NCBI GenBank assembly: GCA_029259675.1
Contig: JAJDES010000364.1
Location: forward strand, 1 to 9,059
Direction of reading: 5' to 3'
Origin: Planctomycetota bacterium
GTDB taxonomy: Bacteria > Planctomycetota > UBA1135 > GCA-002686595
DNA length: 9,059 nucleotides
Below, in pieces: positions 6,394 to 9,059 of this stretch (position 1 is its first letter; every line of letters starts with the position of its first letter). The translations under genes were made by a program, and so were the position numbers. Under the pieces are notes generated by a model. The model made no database searches. It saw nothing but the letters and a program-made list of their open reading frames with translations, and was not told where the DNA came from.

Positions 6394-6421
6394 TTGACTT
6401 CCGCGCACTCAACAGCATTCT
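6394..6421 (+). promoter_or_regulatory. Possible tRNA-Leu promoter
   Basis: TTGACT (6394-6399) is a five-of-six -35 match. CATTCT (6416-6421) is a weak -10, three of six, after a 16-base spacer. The implied start of transcription is a few bases before the tRNA at 6433. Read-through from dapB, 129 bases upstream, is the alternative. Confidence 0.4.
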
Positions 6422-6432
6422 TGTACGCCCGA

Positions 6433-6519
6433 GCCAGGGTGGCGGAATTGGTAGACGCGATGGATTCAAAATCCATTTCCCGCAAGGGAGTAGGGGTTCG
6501 ATTCCCCTCCCTGGTACCA
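6433..6519 (+). tRNA. tRNA-Leu (anticodon CAA)
   Basis: This is an 87-base class II tRNA with all arms. Acceptor GCCAGGG (6433-6439) pairs with CCCTGGT (6509-6515), the first pair being a G-U wobble. The D arm contains AATTGGTAGAC. The anticodon stem ATGGA/TCCAT (6460-6464/6472-6476) encloses TTCAAAA, giving anticodon CAA (6467-6469), which reads UUG. A long variable arm CCC-GCAA-GGG marks the leucine class. T arm: AGGGG-TTCGATT-CCCCT (6492-6508). Discriminator A6516 is followed by an encoded CCA (6517-6519). Confidence 0.97.
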
Positions 6520-6605
6520 CGGCACCCACGCCTGGGTCGCCCTTGGTAAGAACGCTTTCGAGAAGGTAAGCGACCAATTAGCCGAGTAGCGAGTAGTCGG
6601 CTCGG
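6520..6605 (+). other. Structured stretch after tRNA-Leu
   Basis: ACCCA-CGCC-TGGGT (6524-6537) is a small hairpin. TTGGT (6543-6547) pairs with ACCAA (6573-6577) and, inside it, CGCTT (6553-6557) with AAGCG (6568-6572). GCCGA (6581-6585) pairs with TCGGC (6597-6601), with CCGAG/CTCGG as an alternative, around GAGTAGCGAGTAG. No T-run follows. It may be a tRNA trailer or a Rho-type end; no RNA family is recognised. Confidence 0.3.
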
Positions 6606-6672
6606 TGCTCGGGGTTTGCTCCGCTCAAGAGGCCGTCCTGCGTGGAGGCTGGGGCCGACGCTACCAGGGATG

Positions 6673-6702
6673 TTGAGCCCGCAGCCGATTGCGCCTTAGG
6701 CT
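6673..6702 (+). promoter_or_regulatory. Possible leaderless promoter for the 210-residue protein
   Basis: TTGAGC (6673-6678) and TAGGCT (6697-6702) are separated by 18 bases. TAGGCT ends six bases before ATG 6709, so the predicted start of transcription falls on the start codon. The same stretch could instead act as a poor ribosome binding site (TTAGG, 6696-6700). Confidence 0.35.
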
Positions 6703-6708
6703 GAAGGC

Positions 6709-7341
6709 ATGGACCCCGCGGATGATTGGCCGGCTCAGCCCCTGGCCGGGCCCCTGGTGGCGCATGTGTTGCACGCAACCGAAAGGATCTGCGAGCAAAT
6801 GCAAGGGCCCGCGCCCGGTCCGAACGAGGCCGGAGAGCGAAGCTGGGAGGATCGCTCCCTAGTGCTTGGCTGGGCTCTGGGAATGGCTGGAGCGGCCATG
6901 GGGCACGACTTGCTCTTCGAGCGGCGCAATCGGAACGGCTTGGAGTCCATGCACGGCTTGGTGGGGGAGTTGGTCCCGCTGGCCCCCACCGCCCTACCAC
7001 AGCTTCACGGCGAGTGGACCCGCTGGGAAATGTGCTGGATCGTCTCGAGCCTTTGGTACCTGGCTGCGCGAGGGGCCAGCGGGGAGTTTCGTTTCCGCAT
7101 GGATGCTCGGGAAGCACCGGTCCAATCGGGACATGGGCATGGCGGCTACACTTTGCGCTTCGAGACCGAATGCCGGTCCCACAGCCGGCTCTGGATCGAA
7201 CGTCTGCAAAGGCAATGTCCAGCAATCCAATTGATACTGGGACCTGACCAATTCGAACTGTACGTACCGGCGCCCCCCAAGCTCTTCAAGCTCTTCAAGC
7301 GGGAAACGGGGTCCGAATCAGCCGGCAGCTTAGGGATATGA
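6709..7341 (+). CDS. Conserved-looking protein of unknown function
   Basis: I do not recognise this 210-residue protein. It has no signal peptide or clear membrane helix. Residues about 46-120 look helical and hydrophobic, including WALGMAGAAMGHDLLF (55-70) and WEMCWIVSSLWYLAARG (106-122). Residues about 125-188 look alpha/beta, with EFRFRMD, a Gly/His stretch GHGHGG (141-146), YTLRFETE and FELYVPAP. The order of a helical part followed by an alpha/beta part with a glycine-rich turn faintly recalls a degenerate histidine-kinase or ChpT-like fold. No catalytic motif supports that, so it is a guess only. A 9-base duplication (7279-7296) repeats KLF near the C-terminus. The stop overlaps the nfu start (ATGA), so the two are translationally coupled and may share a role in Fe-S cluster supply. 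Confidence 0.75.
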   Translation: MDPADDWPAQPLAGPLVAHVLHATERICEQMQGPAPGPNEAGERSWEDRSLVLGWALGMAGAAMGHDLLFERRNRNGLESMHGLVGELVPLAPTALPQLHGEWTRWEMCWIVSSLWYLAARGASGEFRFRMDAREAPVQSGHGHGGYTLRFETECRSHSRLWIERLQRQCPAIQLILGPDQFELYVPAPPKLFKLFKRETGSESAGSLGI

Positions 7342-7628
7342 ACTTCATTCAGCGCCTAATGCAGGGACTCGCCCCCAAGCATCCCGATCCGACCGGAGAT
7401 CCCATCCGGCTGGCTGAGGTCGAAGCGGTGCTCGCACAATTGCGGGGACCCCTGCGCGCCGACGGAGGCGACGTGCGCATAGTCGGGGAAGAGGATGGTT
7501 GGCTGGAATTGCGCTTCCAGGGGGCCTGCTCCAATTGCCATGCGAGCGCTTCCACTCTGAACGATTGGCTGGAACCGCGCCTGCGCGAAGCTCTGCCCTG
7601 GTTGCGCGGCCTGCGCGGGATGGGCTAG
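7338..7628 (+). CDS. NifU-like C-terminal domain protein (Nfu-type Fe-S scaffold)
   Basis: The 96-residue protein is essentially one NifU C-terminal domain. Visible features are LAEVEAVLAQLRGPLRADGGDVRIV (25-49, with the family hallmark DGGDV at 42-46), the beta strand WLELRFQGAC and Cys64-x-x-Cys67 in GACSNCHASASTL, followed by a helix. In the family the CxxC pair of two subunits holds a 4Fe-4S cluster that is passed to client proteins. The residue after the second Cys is His rather than the common Pro or Met. There is no A-type (HesB-like) domain as in NfuA, so it is a stand-alone short Nfu. The start ATG 7338 overlaps the stop of the unknown gene upstream. A free-standing nif role is not indicated by the context. 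Confidence 0.93.
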   Translation: MNFIQRLMQGLAPKHPDPTGDPIRLAEVEAVLAQLRGPLRADGGDVRIVGEEDGWLELRFQGACSNCHASASTLNDWLEPRLREALPWLRGLRGMG

Positions 7629-7673
7629 CGCGCTCAATTCATTCCATCTCGGCTATTGGCCTTGCGAAACACT

Positions 7674-7703
7674 GCCAGGTTCAGCACGGCCAGGTTCAGC
7701 ACG
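7674..7703. repeat. Two exact tandem copies of a 15-base unit
   Basis: GCCAGGTTCAGCACG occurs at 7674-7688 and again at 7689-7703 with no spacer, in the gap between the convergent nfu and secreted-protein genes. The end of the second copy forms the left arm of the hairpin at 7700-7713. Confidence 0.9.
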
Positions 7704-7713
7704 GCTCGCCGTG
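7700..7713. terminator. Hairpin between convergent genes
   Basis: CACGG (7700-7704)-CTCG-CCGTG (7709-7713) is a perfect 5-bp stem placed about 70 bases after the nfu stop and 60 bases after the stop of the - strand gene. The position fits a two-way transcription end, but neither side has a proper T-run. Confidence 0.3.
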
Positions 7714-7772
7714 ACACAACTTTGGGGACCGGCAGCAATCTCGGTCGCAAATAGCTAGAAACGTGAGCCGGT

Positions 7773-9059
7773 TCAATACTCAACGGCCGTGGTCGTTCCC
7801 AGGAAGTTCAGGAACCCGTCGCCGATCACGGCCTGGAAAGCAAGAGCTCCCTGCAGGTGGCCGGGGTCGTAAAATTCGAACACCATTTCGCCGCTGGAAT
7901 TGACCGGGAAGGGCAGGAACAAGACCTTTGCGTGCAAGGGCAGGGCCCAAAACATCGGCGGCAAGCCGCTGAAGAAGAGAGCGGATTCCTGCGCGGCCAA
8001 ATTTTGGCTGAAGCCATAGAACAGCACCAGGGCTCCATCGGGATAGGCGCCCTGCACCTGGAAGCGCGCGATTCCGTCTTGCCCCAGTGGGGGAGCTTGC
8101 ATGCTGGCCAGGGGACGTTTCGGGGTAACCACGCGCCTCGTTTGAATGCGTTCGGGGTAGTTGCTCTCGTTGAAAGTCAGGGCGCCGCCCGCTGCCGGTT
8201 GATAGGCCCGAAATTGCGCTGGACCGGAACCCAAATGCAGTTCCAAGTTTCCGAGGTAAGTGCCCGCTCCACCGGCGACAATCACTTTGGAAAACGACTT
8301 GGTGGGTGCCACCGCATAAATCTCAGGCGAACCAAAGAACTCGTTTTCAATTAAGTAGAGCTTCTGCAACACAGAATCGTAGGCCAAATCGGCGACATTG
8401 CTCCAGCCGGTGGAAAGCAACAATCCCTGGGACTCTTCCAATGGCCCGGTTGCATTGAGCAATTGTTCTGCAAGGAACACGCGCACGCGGTCCGTCCCCT
8501 GGATGAACATGGGATCGATCACTCCCAAAAACAAATTACCCAGTGAATCCAGGCACAATGGCCCCGAGGGTCCAGGCACATGGATTGCTGTCACAAGCGT
8601 TCCGCTATTGAACTCGTAACGGAGCACATCGGTTCCGTTGTGGAATCCAGTGGGGGCCGCGGTAATCCAGAGTGAACCGTCCGGCCCAAAACTCCCGTCA
8701 AAGTTGAAATCTATTTGCGTCAAGAGCTCAACGGACGCGTCGCCCAATTCGATGCGCAGGATTTCGCCGTTGCTGCTATCGCCGACAACAAAGAATTGCT
8801 CGTCGGGTTCGATCGCGATCAGGGACGGAAAAACGGGATCTTGATAGGTGTGATAGACCTCAATGGTCTCACCGGTTGCCGCGGCGCGACGTTCAATGCT
8901 CTGACCGTTGGAGGTTACGATGTCCCCATTCGTCAGTGTCGCGCTGACCCCGTGGACATCCAGACCAAGGGCCATGGAGTCGATCGCAACACTTGGGGCG
9001 GCCGGCGTTGCTTCGACTTGAAAGCCGCTGTTTGCGACCTGTCCCTGGGCAAGGGAGGC
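7773..9059 (-). CDS. Secreted propeller-like protein, 5' end outside the window
   Basis: The reading frame is open to the right edge, so the start lies beyond 9059; 428 residues and the TGA stop are visible. The first visible residues, ASLAQGQVANSGF, look like the end of a signal peptide cut after SLA, which suggests the protein is exported; only about 20-30 residues would be missing. Residues about 60-280 hold repeats such as GPDGSLWITAA, GPLCLDSLGNLFLG and NVADLAYDSVLQKLYLIEN, typical of NHL/SMP-30-like beta-propellers. The last about 100 residues form a separate beta-rich domain (YPDGALVLFYGFSQN to LAFQAVIGDGFLNF), similar in style to C-terminal domains of many planctomycete exported proteins. 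No catalytic residues are identifiable. The next gene downstream, nfu, points towards it. An ATG at 8975 is internal and not the likely start. Confidence 0.85.
   Translation of the reverse strand, partial: ASLAQGQVANSGFQVEATPAAPSVAIDSMALGLDVHGVSATLTNGDIVTSNGQSIERRAAATGETIEVYHTYQDPVFPSLIAIEPDEQFFVVGDSSNGEILRIELGDASVELLTQIDFNFDGSFGPDGSLWITAAPTGFHNGTDVLRYEFNSGTLVTAIHVPGPSGPLCLDSLGNLFLGVIDPMFIQGTDRVRVFLAEQLLNATGPLEESQGLLLSTGWSNVADLAYDSVLQKLYLIENEFFGSPEIYAVAPTKSFSKVIVAGGAGTYLGNLELHLGSGPAQFRAYQPAAGGALTFNESNYPERIQTRRVVTPKRPLASMQAPPLGQDGIARFQVQGAYPDGALVLFYGFSQNLAAQESALFFSGLPPMFWALPLHAKVLFLPFPVNSSGEMVFEFYDPGHLQGALAFQAVIGDGFLNFLGTTTAVEY

Noticed and set aside
7857..8354. Open frame of 165 codons on the + strand opposite the secreted-protein gene
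   Set aside because: The - strand frame has coherent propeller and signal-peptide features over its whole length. The + strand product looks like an antisense shadow.
1..9059. Mobile elements, CRISPR arrays, toxin-antitoxin or defence genes
   Set aside because: I found no transposase, integrase, terminal inverted repeats, regularly spaced repeats or related protein motifs on either strand.

Overview
The window is GC-rich bacterial chromosomal DNA with mostly housekeeping gene content. Seven of the eight protein genes and a tRNA-Leu run on the + strand. One secreted-protein gene at the right edge runs on the - strand and converges on them. The lineage cannot be fixed from this sequence alone. 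A Planctomycetota-like bacterium is my best guess, for three reasons: a eukaryote-type UDP-N-acetylhexosamine pyrophosphorylase sits in a cell-wall cluster, most starts have poor Shine-Dalgarno sequences, and the large secreted propeller-like protein ends in a beta-rich domain of a kind I associate with that phylum. Myxococcota or Acidobacteriota are not excluded.

Layout. 1-657: C-terminal half of FabF (3-oxoacyl-ACP synthase II). 658-1123: non-coding, with a weak promoter and small dyads near its end. 1124-1474: a small, helical, His-rich unknown protein with a clear ribosome binding site. 1475-1920: non-coding but strongly structured; it has three consecutive hairpins, then a long stem-loop ending in a T-run (probable terminator), then a dyad overlapping a -10-like box. 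1921-6303: a tight four-gene cluster of zinc MDR dehydrogenase, UDP-N-acetylhexosamine pyrophosphorylase (ATGA overlap), D-Ala-D-Ala ligase and DapB. 6433-6519: tRNA-Leu(CAA). 6709-7628: an unknown 210-residue protein overlapping (ATGA) a small Nfu-type Fe-S scaffold. 7629-7772: convergent intergenic gap with a 15-bp tandem duplication and a hairpin. 7773-9059: 5'-truncated secreted protein on the - strand.

How the genes fit together. The 1921-6303 cluster supplies peptidoglycan precursors: UDP-GlcNAc (pyrophosphorylase), D-Ala-D-Ala (Ddl) and the diaminopimelate branch (DapB). The substrate of the dehydrogenase is unknown, but it is translationally coupled to the pyrophosphorylase. FabF belongs to fatty-acid synthesis and Nfu to Fe-S cluster assembly.

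I see no transposon, phage, CRISPR array, toxin-antitoxin pair or defence island, and no clear new system. The points most worth a second look are the eukaryote-type pyrophosphorylase in a wall operon, a DapB with an altered substrate-binding signature, a Ddl with an insert between its metal ligands, the structured 1487-1764 region, and the unknown gene coupled to nfu with a possible leaderless promoter.
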